Source: Candidatus Thiodubiliella endoseptemdiera (lineage in GTDB: Bacteria; Pseudomonadota; Gammaproteobacteria; PS1; Pseudothioglobaceae). From it: DNA of 64,000 nt. How positions within the stretch are numbered: position 1 is the stretch's first letter; every line of letters starts with the position of its first letter. A program made the position numbers and the translations under genes. The notes under the pieces are model-generated. The model did not search any database. It had not been told where the DNA came from and saw only the letters and a program-made list of their open reading frames with translations. Below, in pieces: positions 7,671 through 16,709 of the stretch. The DNA lies in contig JACCHT010000001.1 of assembly GCA_013416635.1 (NCBI GenBank), positions 930,001 to 994,000 on the forward strand, written 5' to 3'.

Positions 7671-10125
7671 GACCTATACGATTGAGATAAATTTATCTTC
7701 AGCAGGTGGTGGCACAAGCACAGGTGGCAATACCACCCCTGTTTTAATTGACACTGCTGCCCCAATCATAACAGGCTGGGCAGTCAATTCACCAACAGAT
7801 GGGCAATCGGGCTTTAAAGTAGGTGATGTTATTGAGCTAACCATGACAACTAATGAAGCACTCTCGTTAAGCAATGCTACCAGTAGCAAAGTGACCATTG
7901 GTAATAAGGAATTTACACTAGATACCGGCAAAGGTGCCGCCAAAGCAGGGGCATCAGCAGATGAGTTAAAACAATTATTCTTTACTTACACTGTCAAAGT
8001 CGATGATAGTATCAATAAAGCAGATTTTGAGATTACCAATGCAAGTGCAATTACCTTGACAGGGGTAACCGATGTAGCAGGTAATAATATAGTTGCCACC
8101 ACAGGCACTTATCCTATTGAATTAGACCGTAATGTTGATGGTGTTGTACCAACTATTGGAGACATTACACTAAACTGGGGAGATATTTTAAACGCTATTG
8201 AAGACAACAGAAATGGCACTGTAACAGTTGCTTACAACTGGTGTAGAAAACAATCAAAAGTCTCACTAGTTATTAACCAAAAAACTTATACAGGCACTGT
8301 TACCAGCAATAGTGCAACCATTACTGTTACAGCCACAGATTTACAAGCATTAACCCATGGACAAACTTACAGCTATAAAGTCAATATAAAAGATACTGCT
8401 AGTAACCCAGCGATAGAGAAAATAGGTGATTTTAAAGTTGATACGGTTGCACCAACCTTGACCATTACCGATAATGAAGACGCTACAACCAAAGCAGGTG
8501 AAGAAATCATCTTTACCTTTACCTTTAACGAGGTAGTAACAGAGTTTACCAAAGAGGACATTGTTATTACCAATGGCACTATTAAAGGTGGTGCTGATTT
8601 AGTATTGGTTACCACAGGTGTTAATGCCAATAAAGCCTATACCTTAGTTGTTGTGCCTAATACAGATACTCAAGGCAATCTAGAAGTTAGCGTTGCTGCT
8701 GATAAATTTGTAGATATTGCTGGTAATAGAAATATGGTTGCAGCAAATGATATTCAGGTTATTGATACCCTTGCGCCAAATGCACTCACTGCAACAGCAC
8801 TTATTTCAGCTGAATCTAATGATGTGGTAGTGGACAACACTGCCCCAATCCTAACAACACAAGCTTCGGCCGAATTGGGTGAAACCTCAGACCTGATACT
8901 TGATTTTAATGAAGACATTCAAGCAGGTAGTACAGGTAGTATTGTTATTAAAGGTAGTGATGATGGAGTAATAGCAACCATTAATATTACTGAGACAACT
9001 AAATTCAGCATTGCTGGCGATAAACTCACCATTGATGTGTCAGCATTAGGTTTAACTGATAATAAATTAACCCAAGGCAGTTACTATATCACCATGGATG
9101 CAGGCACAGTAACTGACATAGCGGGTAACGATGCTGCTGCCATTACTAAAGATACTAACCAATGGGCATTTGAAACCAAAGCACTTTTTACCACAATCGC
9201 TTGGATAGGTGCCGATGATAACTACATTAATGATAGTGAAAAAGACGCAACCGCACTCTCAGGCACAGTAGCGGGAGCAGGTACCTTATCTATTACTAAG
9301 ATTGAGTTTTTTGAAGGTAGTAATACAGTAGGCACAGCAATAACTTCAGGATTACCAGCTGTTGCAGCTGACGGCACTTGGGCACTCGCACATTCTGCTA
9401 TGCCATCTGAATTAGCCGGTGGAAAAACCTACACGGCTGTAGTAACGCTTAGTGATGGCACCAATTCAACAATTATCACTAGCACAGCAGTAACTTATGA
9501 CACCATTAACCCAACCCCAATCACGACCAATCCATGGACTTTAAGCGATATTCCAGCGGGACAATCTGCTTTTAAGACAGGCGATGTTATCAGCCTAACA
9601 CTGACAATGAGTGAGACCTTGAAACTTAACACCACCACAGGCTCTAAAGTGGTCATTGCAGGCAAAGACTTTGTTTTGGATAAAACCGCCTCTACAACTG
9701 CAGGTGATAAGAAACTGGTGTTTAAATATAGCGTTCAAGCCGGAGATAGCATTGCCGCTACAGACTTTGATATTGACAACCCAACAAGCGATATTACGCT
9801 AAATAATATAACAGATGTCGCAGGTAATGCACCAGTATTTACCGCTGATAGAGTGGTGTTGACCAAGACTAAGCTTGAGTATATTGAAAAAACAGGTTCG
9901 GGCAATAATCCTTTTGAGGGTATTGATGTGGGAAGTTATTCCACGCCAATCTTGGCTGATATTGACGGCGATGGCGACCTAGATTTGGTGGTGGGTAAGG
10001 ATGATGGCACCCTTAAATACTATCAAAATACAGGCTCTACTTCTAGCCCTGCTTATGAAGCAAAAACTGGAGGCAATAATCCTTTTAATGGCATTGATGT
10101 GGAGGTTATTCCTCACCAACCCTAG
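7663..10125 (+). CDS. Open segment of copy 2: Ig-like domains, linker and first VCBS repeat
   Basis: This continues copy 2 after the +1 change at 7668; GTG 7663 is not a real start. It encodes about six Ig-like domains: the end of the one interrupted upstream, then roughly 7746-8150, 8150-8445, 8446-8775, 8830-9175 and 9180-9510. After these come the short Ig-like linker (9520-9900) and VCBS repeat 1 of block 1. Residues from about 8233 to 8262 read YNWCRKQSK through a compensated frameshift where the other copies imply TTGVENNQE. A 9-bp direct repeat (8488-8496, 9175-9183) marks the ends of a 687-bp segment missing from copies 3, 4 and 6. The frame ends after one G is lost at about 10102. 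Confidence 0.8.
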   Translation: MGETYTIEINLSSAGGGTSTGGNTTPVLIDTAAPIITGWAVNSPTDGQSGFKVGDVIELTMTTNEALSLSNATSSKVTIGNKEFTLDTGKGAAKAGASADELKQLFFTYTVKVDDSINKADFEITNASAITLTGVTDVAGNNIVATTGTYPIELDRNVDGVVPTIGDITLNWGDILNAIEDNRNGTVTVAYNWCRKQSKVSLVINQKTYTGTVTSNSATITVTATDLQALTHGQTYSYKVNIKDTASNPAIEKIGDFKVDTVAPTLTITDNEDATTKAGEEIIFTFTFNEVVTEFTKEDIVITNGTIKGGADLVLVTTGVNANKAYTLVVVPNTDTQGNLEVSVAADKFVDIAGNRNMVAANDIQVIDTLAPNALTATALISAESNDVVVDNTAPILTTQASAELGETSDLILDFNEDIQAGSTGSIVIKGSDDGVIATINITETTKFSIAGDKLTIDVSALGLTDNKLTQGSYYITMDAGTVTDIAGNDAAAITKDTNQWAFETKALFTTIAWIGADDNYINDSEKDATALSGTVAGAGTLSITKIEFFEGSNTVGTAITSGLPAVAADGTWALAHSAMPSELAGGKTYTAVVTLSDGTNSTIITSTAVTYDTINPTPITTNPWTLSDIPAGQSAFKTGDVISLTLTMSETLKLNTTTGSKVVIAGKDFVLDKTASTTAGDKKLVFKYSVQAGDSIAATDFDIDNPTSDITLNNITDVAGNAPVFTADRVVLTKTKLEYIEKTGSGNNPFEGIDVGSYSTPILADIDGDGDLDLVVGKDDGTLKYYQNTGSTSSPAYEAKTGGNNPFNGIDVEVIPHQP
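8488..9183. repeat. 9-bp direct repeats bounding a 687-bp segment absent from copies 3, 4 and 6
   Basis: The sequence accaaagca occurs at 8488-8496 and again at 9175-9183, exactly 687 bp (229 codons) apart. Copies 3 (near 30400), 4 (near 36060) and 6 (61281-61310) join the left flank directly to the right flank and keep a single, slightly changed copy (gccgaagca). Confidence 0.8.
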
Positions 10126-10154
10126 CCGATATTGATGGCGATGGCGACCTGGAT

Positions 10155-10403
10155 TTGGTGGTGGGTGAAGGTAATGGCACCCTTAAATACTATCAAAATA
10201 CAAGCTCTACTTCTAACCCTGCTTATGAAGCAAAAACTGGAGATAGTAATCCTTTTAATGGCATTGATGTGGGAGGTTATTCCTCACCAACCCTAGCCGA
10301 TATTGACGGCGATGGCGACCTAGATTTGGTGGTGGGTGAGAATTATGGCACCCTTAAATACTATCAAAATACAGGCACTACTTCTAGCCCTGCTTATGAG
10401 TAA
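10155..10403 (+). CDS. Open segment of copy 2: VCBS repeats 2-3 of block 1
   Basis: This short segment lies between two indels, about 10102 (missing G) and 10398 ('tatgagtaaaactggaatag' for 'tatgaagtaaaaactggagatag'). The reading frame is the sense frame of the surrounding gene, and both residual repeats match those at 1861-2100 of copy 1. Confidence 0.55.
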   Translation: MVVGEGNGTLKYYQNTSSTSNPAYEAKTGDSNPFNGIDVGGYSSPTLADIDGDGDLDLVVGENYGTLKYYQNTGTTSSPAYE

Positions 10404-10491
10404 AACTGGAATAGTAATCCTTTTAATGGCATTGATGTGGGTATTATTCCACACCAACCTTAGCTGATATTGACGGCGATGCGACCTAGAT

Positions 10492-12579
10492 TTGGTGGTG
10501 GGTGAGAGTGCTGGCACCCTTAAATACTATCAAAATACAGGCACTACTTCTAACCCTACTTATGAAGCAAAAACTGGAGATGACAATCCTTTTAATGGCA
10601 TTGATGCTGGATATTCTGCCAAACCAACCCTAGCCGATATTGATGGCGATGGCGACCTAGATTTGGTGGTGGGTAAGTATGATGGCACCCTTAAATACTA
10701 CTACAATCAACAACCTTCTTCTGTAGATGGACAAGCCCAAACTCCAACGGCTACTAACTCATGGACTTTAAGCGATATTCCAGCAGGACAATCTGCTTTT
10801 AAGGCAGGGGATGTTATCAGCCTAACTTTGACAATGAGTGAGACCTTGAAACTTAATAACACCACAGGCTCTAAAGTGGTCATTGCAGGCAAAGACTTTG
10901 TTTTGGATAAAACTGCCTCTACAACTGCAGGTGATAAGAAATTGGTGTTTAAATATAGTGTTCAAGCTGGAGATAGCATTGCCGCTACAGACTTTGATAT
11001 TGACAATCCAACAAGCGATATTACGCTAAATAATATAACAGATGTCGCAGGTAATGCACCAGTATTTACCGCTGATAGAGTGGTGTTGACCACGACTAAG
11101 CTTGAGTATATTGAAAAAACAGGTTCGGGCAATAATCCTTTTGAGGGTATTGATGTGGGGAATGCTTCTGCGCCAACCCTGGCTGATATTGACGGCGATG
11201 GCGACCTAGATTTAGTGGTGGGTGAGGAGAATCACACCCTTAAATACTATCAAAATACAGGCACTACTTCTAACCCTGCTTATGAAGCAAAAACTGGAGG
11301 TAGCAATCCTTTTAATGGCATTAATGCGGGGTTTTTCCCCAAACCAACCCTAGCTGATATTGATGGCGATGGTGATCTAGATTTGGTAGTGGGTGAGAAT
11401 GATGGCACCCTTAAATACTACCAAAACACAGGCACTACTTCTAACCCTGCTTATGAAGCAAAAACTGGAGATAGCAATCCTTTTGATGGCATTGATGTGA
11501 GGGATTTTTCCTCACCAAGCTTGGCTGATATTGACGGCGATGGTGACCTAGATTTGGTGGTGGGTGAGTTTTATGGCACCCTTAAATACTATCAAAATAC
11601 AGGCACTACTTCTAACCCTGCTTATGAAGTAAAAACTGGAGATAGTAATCCTTTTAATGGCATTGATGTGGGGTATTATTCCACACCAACCCTAGCCGAT
11701 ATTGACGGCGATGGCGACCTAGATTTGGTGGTGGGTGAGAGTGCTGGCACCCTTAAATACTATCAAAATACAGGCACTACTTCTAACCCTGCTTATGAAG
11801 CAAAAACTGGAGATGACAATCCTTTTAATGGCATTGATGTGGGATATTCTGCCAAACCAACCCTAGCCGATATTGACGGCGATGGCGACCTAGATTTGGT
11901 GGTGGGTAAGTATGATGGCACCCTTAAATACTACTACAATCAACAACCTTCTTCTGTAGATGGACAAGCCCCAACTCCAACGGCTACTAACTCATGGACT
12001 CTAAGCAATATTCCAGCAGGACAATCTGCTTTTAAGACAGGCGATGTTATCAGCCTAACACTGACAATGAGCGAGACCTTGAAACTTAATAACACCACAG
12101 GCTCTAAAGTGGTCATTGCAGGCAAAGACTTTGTTTTGGATAAAACTGCCTCTACAACTGCAGGTGATAAGAAACTGGTGTTTAAATATAGTGTTCAAGC
12201 TGGAGATAGCATTGCCGCTACAGACTTTGATATTGACAATCCAACAAGCGATATTACGCTAAATAATATAACAGATGTCGCAGGTAATGCACCAGTATTT
12301 ACCGCTGATAGAGTAGTGTTGGCTAAGGTTGAGTATATTGAAAAAATAGGTTCGGGCAATAATCCTTTTAATGGCATTGATGTGGGAGGTTATTCCACGC
12401 CAATCTTGGCTGATATTGACGGCGATGGCGACCTAGATTTGGTGGTGGGTGAGGGTAATGGCACCCTTAAATACTATCAAAATACAGGCACTACTTCTAG
12501 CCCTGCTTATGAAGCAAAAACTGGAGGTAGCAATCCTTTTAATGGCATTAATGCGGGGTTTTCCCCAAACCAACCCTAG
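10492..12579 (+). CDS. Open segment of copy 2: VCBS blocks 1 (end) to 3 (start) with two Ig-like linkers
   Basis: A 695-residue continuous frame from the end of repeat 4 of block 1, through a short Ig-like linker, all of block 2 and a second linker, to repeat 1 of block 3. The acidic motif DxDxDGxxD of the FG-GAP/VCBS type, which normally binds calcium in a loop, is intact in every repeat. In integrin-type proteins these units form blades of a beta-propeller. This is the longest clean example of a full block with both flanking linkers (blade period 171 bp). It ends where 'gggtttttccccaaacc' has lost one T near 12560. Confidence 0.8.
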   Translation: MVVGESAGTLKYYQNTGTTSNPTYEAKTGDDNPFNGIDAGYSAKPTLADIDGDGDLDLVVGKYDGTLKYYYNQQPSSVDGQAQTPTATNSWTLSDIPAGQSAFKAGDVISLTLTMSETLKLNNTTGSKVVIAGKDFVLDKTASTTAGDKKLVFKYSVQAGDSIAATDFDIDNPTSDITLNNITDVAGNAPVFTADRVVLTTTKLEYIEKTGSGNNPFEGIDVGNASAPTLADIDGDGDLDLVVGEENHTLKYYQNTGTTSNPAYEAKTGGSNPFNGINAGFFPKPTLADIDGDGDLDLVVGENDGTLKYYQNTGTTSNPAYEAKTGDSNPFDGIDVRDFSSPSLADIDGDGDLDLVVGEFYGTLKYYQNTGTTSNPAYEVKTGDSNPFNGIDVGYYSTPTLADIDGDGDLDLVVGESAGTLKYYQNTGTTSNPAYEAKTGDDNPFNGIDVGYSAKPTLADIDGDGDLDLVVGKYDGTLKYYYNQQPSSVDGQAPTPTATNSWTLSNIPAGQSAFKTGDVISLTLTMSETLKLNNTTGSKVVIAGKDFVLDKTASTTAGDKKLVFKYSVQAGDSIAATDFDIDNPTSDITLNNITDVAGNAPVFTADRVVLAKVEYIEKIGSGNNPFNGIDVGGYSTPILADIDGDGDLDLVVGEGNGTLKYYQNTGTTSSPAYEAKTGGSNPFNGINAGFSPNQP

Positions 12580-12608
12580 CTGATATTGACGGCGATGGTG
12601 ACCTAGAT

Positions 12609-13931
12609 TTGGTAGTGGGTGAGAATGATGGCACCCTTAAATACTATCAAAATACAGGCACTACTTCTAACCCTGCTTATGAAGCAAAAACTGGAGATGA
12701 TAATCCTTTTAATGGCATTGATGCGGGATATTCTTCCTCACCAATCCTAGTCGATATTGACGGCGATGGCGACCTAGATTTGGTAGTGGGTGAGAATGAT
12801 GGCACCCTTAAATACTATCAAAATACAGGCACTACTTCTAACCCTGCTTATGAAGCAAAAACTGGAGGTAGCAATCCTTTTAATAGCATTGATGTGGGGG
12901 ATTCTTCCAAACCAACCCTAGCCGATATTGATGGCGATGGCGACCTAGATTTGGTGGTGGGTGAGAGTGATGGCACCCTTAAATACTATCAAAATACAGG
13001 CACCACTTCTAACCCTGCTTATGAAGCAAAAATTGGAGATGACAATCCTTTTAATGGCATTGATGTGGGGCGTTATTCCGCACCAGTCCTAGCCGATATT
13101 GATGGCGATGGCGACCTAGATTTGGTGGTGGGTGAGCAGAATGGCACCCTTAAATATTATTACAATCAACAACCTTCTTCTGTAGATGGACAAGCGCCAA
13201 CTCTAACAACACAAGCCAGCGTTATCTTAGAGGAAACCTCAGATTTAGTGCTTGACTTTAGTGAAAATATTAAAGCAGGTACGGGCAGTATTCTCATCAA
13301 GAATAATAGCGATGTAACAGTAGCAACTATTAATATCGCTAGTGATACAAATAAATTTAGCATTGCCAATGATAAACTTACTATTGATGTATCAGCATTA
13401 GGTTTAACCAATAATAAACTTACCGTAGGCAGTTACTATTTAGAAATGAACTCTGGTGCTATAACGGATATGTCAGGCAACGATGCACTGGGTATTGCTA
13501 AAAACAGCAACCAATGGGCATTTAAAACCACCGTCCTTACTACCGACATTGTTTGGGCAGGTGCCGATGATAATTACATTAATAATAACGAGAAAGATGC
13601 AACCACACTCTCAGGCAAAGCAACTGGAATAGGTACTTTAACGATTACCAAAATTGAGTTTTTTGAAGGTAGTAATACAGTAGGCACAGCAATAACTTCA
13701 GGATTACCAGCTGTTGCAGCTGACGGCACTTGGGCACTCGCACATTCTGCTATGCCATCTGAATTAGCCGATGGAAAAACCTACACGGCTGTAGTAACGC
13801 TTAGTGATGGCACCAATTCAGCAATTAGCACTAGCACAGCAGTAACTTATGACACCATTAACCCAACCCCAATCACGACCAATCCATGGACTTTAAGCGA
13901 TATTCCAGCAGGACAATCTGCTTTTAAGTAG
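12609..13931 (+). CDS. Open segment of copy 2: VCBS block 3 and first long linker
   Basis: It covers repeats 3-5 of block 3 and then the first long linker. That linker has an SbsA-type Ig-like domain (APTLTTQASVILEETSDL to SGNDALGIAKNSNQW), a second Ig-like domain (DIVWAGADDNYINNNEKDA to AVTYDTINP), and the start of the domain that also serves alone as the short linker. The stop at 13929 is 'tttaagtagggg' where intact copies read 'tttaaggcagggg'. Confidence 0.8.
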   Translation: MVVGENDGTLKYYQNTGTTSNPAYEAKTGDDNPFNGIDAGYSSSPILVDIDGDGDLDLVVGENDGTLKYYQNTGTTSNPAYEAKTGGSNPFNSIDVGDSSKPTLADIDGDGDLDLVVGESDGTLKYYQNTGTTSNPAYEAKIGDDNPFNGIDVGRYSAPVLADIDGDGDLDLVVGEQNGTLKYYYNQQPSSVDGQAPTLTTQASVILEETSDLVLDFSENIKAGTGSILIKNNSDVTVATINIASDTNKFSIANDKLTIDVSALGLTNNKLTVGSYYLEMNSGAITDMSGNDALGIAKNSNQWAFKTTVLTTDIVWAGADDNYINNNEKDATTLSGKATGIGTLTITKIEFFEGSNTVGTAITSGLPAVAADGTWALAHSAMPSELADGKTYTAVVTLSDGTNSAISTSTAVTYDTINPTPITTNPWTLSDIPAGQSAFK

Positions 13932-13957
13932 GGGATGTTATCAGCCTAACACTGACA

Positions 13958-16177
13958 ATGAGCGAGACCTTGAAACTTAATAACACCACAGGCTCTAAAG
14001 TGGTCATTGCAGGCAAAGACTTTGTTTTGGATAAAACTGCCTCTACAACTGCAGGTGATAAGAAACTGGTGTTTAAATATAGTGTTCAAGCTGGAGATAG
14101 CATTGCCGCTACAGACTTTGATATTGACAACCCAACAAGCGATATTACGCTAAATAATATAACAGATGTCGCAGGTAATGCACCAGTATTTACCGCTGAT
14201 AGAGTAGTGTTGACTAAGCTTGAGTATATTGAAAAAACAGGTTCGGGCAATAATCCTTTTGAGGGTATTGATGTGGGGAATGTTTCTGTGCCAACCCTGG
14301 CTGATATTGACGGCGATGGCGACCTAGATTTGGTGGTGGGTGAGGGTAATGGCACCCTTAAATACTATCAAAATACAGGCACTACTTCTAGCCCTGCTTA
14401 TGAAGTAAAAACTGGAGGTAGCAATCCTTTTAATGGCATTGATGTGGGAAATGCTGCCTCACCAATCCTAGTCGATATTGACGGCGATGGCGACCTAGAT
14501 TTGGTGGTGGGTGAGAAGAATGGCACCCTTAAATACTATCAAAATACAGGCACTACTTCTAGCCCTGCTTATGAAGCAAAAACTGGAGATGACAATCCTT
14601 TTAATGGCATTGATGTGGGGTATTATTCCACACCAACCTTGGCTGATATTGACGGCGATGGTGACCTAGATTTGGTGATGGGTGAGGCTTATGGCACCCT
14701 TAAATACTATCAAAATACAGGCACTACTTCTAACCCTGCTTATGAAGCAAAAACTGGAGATGACAATCCTTTTAATGGCATTGATGTGGGGTATTATTCC
14801 ACACCAACCTTGGCTGATATTGATGGCGATGGTGATCTAGATTTGGTAGTGGGTGAGATTTATGGCACCCTTAAATACTATCAAAATACAGGTACTACTT
14901 CTAACCCTGCTTATGAAGCAAAAACTGGAGATAGTAATCCTTTTAATGGCATTGATGTGGGGGAATTTTTCGCACCAACCCTAGCCGATATTGACGGCGA
15001 TGGCGACCTGGATTTGGTGGTGGGTAAGAATGATGGCACCCTTAAATATTACTACAATCAACAACCTTCTTCTGTAGATGGACAAGCGCCAACTCTAACA
15101 ACACAAGCCAGCGTTATCTTAGAGGAAACCTCAGATTTAGTGCTTGACTTTAGTGAAAATATTAAAGCAGGTACGGGCAGTATTCTCATCAAGAATAGTA
15201 GCGATGTAACAGTAGCAACTATTAATATCGCTAGTGATACAAATAAATTTAGCATTGCCAATGATAAACTTACTATTGATGTATCAGCATTAGGTTTAAC
15301 CAATAATAAACTTACCGTAGGCAGTTACTATTTAGAAATGAACTCTGGTGCTATAACGGATATGTCAGGCAACGATGCACTGGGTATTGCTAAAGACACT
15401 AACCAATGGGCATTTAAAACCACCGTCCTTACTACCGACATTGTTTGGGCAGGTGCCGATGATAATTACATTAATAATAACGAGAAAGATGCAACCACAC
15501 TCTCAGGCAAAGCAACTGGAATAGGTACTTTAACGATTACCAAAATTGAGTTTTTTGAAGGTAGTAATACAGTAGGCACAGCAATAACTTCAGGATTACC
15601 AGCTGTTGCAGCTGACGGCACTTGGGCACTCGCACATTCTGCTATGCCATCTGAATTAGCCGATGGAAAAACCTACACGGCTGTAGTAACGCTTAGTAAT
15701 GGCACTAATTCAGCAATTAGCACTAGCACAGCAGTAACTTATGACACCATTAACCCAATCCCAATCACGACCAATCCATGGACTTTAAGCGATATTCCAG
15801 CAGGACAATCTGCTTTTAAGGCAGAGCGATGTTATCAGCCTAACACTGACAATGAGCGAGACGCGAAACTTAATAACACCACAGGCTCTAAAGTGGTCAT
15901 TGCAGGCAAAGACTTTGTTTTGGATAAAACCGCCTCTACAACTGCAGGTGATAAGAAACTGGTGTTTAAATATAGTGTTCAAGCTGGAGATAGCATTGCC
16001 GCTACAGACTTTGATATTGACAATCCAACAAGCGATATTACGCTAAATAATATAACAGATGTCGCAGGTAATGCACCAGTATTTACCGCTGATAGAGTAG
16101 TGTTGACTAAGCTGAGTATATTGAAAAAACAGGTTCGAGGCAATAATCCTTTTGAGGGTATTGATGTAGGGGAATAG
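13958..16177 (+). CDS. Open segment of copy 2: VCBS block 4, long linker and start of block 5
   Basis: A 739-residue frame holding the end of the long linker, all five repeats of block 4 (near 14305, 14475, 14646, 14817, 14988), a complete long linker (15083 onward) and the opening of block 5. Blades 3 and 4 of block 4 are almost identical (YYSTP in both; EAYGT and EIYGT). Two near-compensating changes around 15823-15865 ('gcagagcgatg' and 'gagacgcgaaac') make a short out-of-frame patch reading [15 protein letters not shown]. The last residues after about 16115 are also out of frame. After this point the density of indels rises sharply. Confidence 0.8.
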   Translation: MSETLKLNNTTGSKVVIAGKDFVLDKTASTTAGDKKLVFKYSVQAGDSIAATDFDIDNPTSDITLNNITDVAGNAPVFTADRVVLTKLEYIEKTGSGNNPFEGIDVGNVSVPTLADIDGDGDLDLVVGEGNGTLKYYQNTGTTSSPAYEVKTGGSNPFNGIDVGNAASPILVDIDGDGDLDLVVGEKNGTLKYYQNTGTTSSPAYEAKTGDDNPFNGIDVGYYSTPTLADIDGDGDLDLVMGEAYGTLKYYQNTGTTSNPAYEAKTGDDNPFNGIDVGYYSTPTLADIDGDGDLDLVVGEIYGTLKYYQNTGTTSNPAYEAKTGDSNPFNGIDVGEFFAPTLADIDGDGDLDLVVGKNDGTLKYYYNQQPSSVDGQAPTLTTQASVILEETSDLVLDFSENIKAGTGSILIKNSSDVTVATINIASDTNKFSIANDKLTIDVSALGLTNNKLTVGSYYLEMNSGAITDMSGNDALGIAKDTNQWAFKTTVLTTDIVWAGADDNYINNNEKDATTLSGKATGIGTLTITKIEFFEGSNTVGTAITSGLPAVAADGTWALAHSAMPSELADGKTYTAVVTLSNGTNSAISTSTAVTYDTINPIPITTNPWTLSDIPAGQSAFKAERCYQPNTDNERDAKLNNTTGSKVVIAGKDFVLDKTASTTAGDKKLVFKYSVQAGDSIAATDFDIDNPTSDITLNNITDVAGNAPVFTADRVVLTKLSILKKQVRGNNPFEGIDVGE

Positions 16178-16337
16178 TTTCTGTGCCAACCCTGGCTGAT
16201 ATTGACGGCGATGGCGACCTAGATTTGGTGGTGGGTGAGGGTAATGGCACCCTTAAATACTATCAAAATACAGGCACTACTTCTAGCCTGCTTATGAAGT
16301 AAAACTGGAGAGTAGCAATCCTTTTAATGGCATTGAT

Positions 16338-16709
16338 GTGGGAAATGCTGCCTCACCAATCCTAGTCGATATTGACGGCGATGGCGACCTAGATTTGGTG
16401 GTGGGTGAGAAGAATGGCACCCTTAAATACTATCAAAATACAGGCACTACTTCTAGCCCTGCTTATGAAGCAAAAACTGGAGATGACAATCCTTTTAATG
16501 GCATTGATGTGGGGTATTATTCCACACCAACCTTGGCTGATATTGACGGCGATGGTGACCTAGATTTGGTAGTGGGTGAGAATTATGGCACCCTTAAATA
16601 CTATCAAAATACAGGCACTACTTCTAGCCCTGCTTATGAAGCAAAAACTGGAGATGACAATCCTTTTAATGGCATTGATGTGAGAGTATTATTCCACCAA
16701 CCTTGCTGA
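16338..16709 (+). CDS. Open segment of copy 2: VCBS repeats 2-3 of block 5
   Basis: The last long clean piece before the noisy zone. The blades read GNAASP/GEKNGT and GYYSTP/GENYGT, repeating the order of block 4. The frame breaks at 'gatgtgagagtattattcc' near 16682. Confidence 0.55.
   Translation: MGNAASPILVDIDGDGDLDLVVGEKNGTLKYYQNTGTTSSPAYEAKTGDDNPFNGIDVGYYSTPTLADIDGDGDLDLVVGENYGTLKYYQNTGTTSSPAYEAKTGDDNPFNGIDVRVLFHQPC

Larger units (their letters stand above)
9897..13190 (+). repeat. Copy 2 VCBS blocks 1-3, five 171-bp repeats each, with two short linkers
   Basis: [10 protein letters not shown] motifs fall near 9958, 10128, 10300, 10467, 10638 (block 1), 11188, 11358, 11529, 11699, 11870 (block 2) and 12414, 12584, 12755, 12925, 13096 (block 3). 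Each block opens with EK.GSGNNPF and closes with [14 protein letters not shown]. Short linkers lie at about 10725-11118 and 11960-12348. Individual repeats differ mainly after DVG (for example YYSTP, YSAKP, RDFSSP) and before GTLKYY (SA, YD, FY, ND). Confidence 0.9.

Noticed and set aside
7655..7680. Programmed frameshift or translational coupling at the TGA (7668-7670) overlapping GTG 7663
   Set aside because: No slippery heptamer is present, and copy 6 lacks the extra G at this site, so a simple +1 error or mutation explains it.
9897..13190. Regular 171-bp repeats could suggest a CRISPR array or a satellite
   Set aside because: The unit is coding, a multiple of three, and reads through as VCBS repeats; there are no short repeats separated by unique spacers.
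13166..13411. Recurrent - strand frames opposite long linkers (13166-13411, 15058-15303, 22198-22551, 42716-42934, 62832-63050)
   Set aside because: They mirror a conserved + strand Ig-like domain, recur only because that domain recurs, and have no ribosome binding site or recognisable product.
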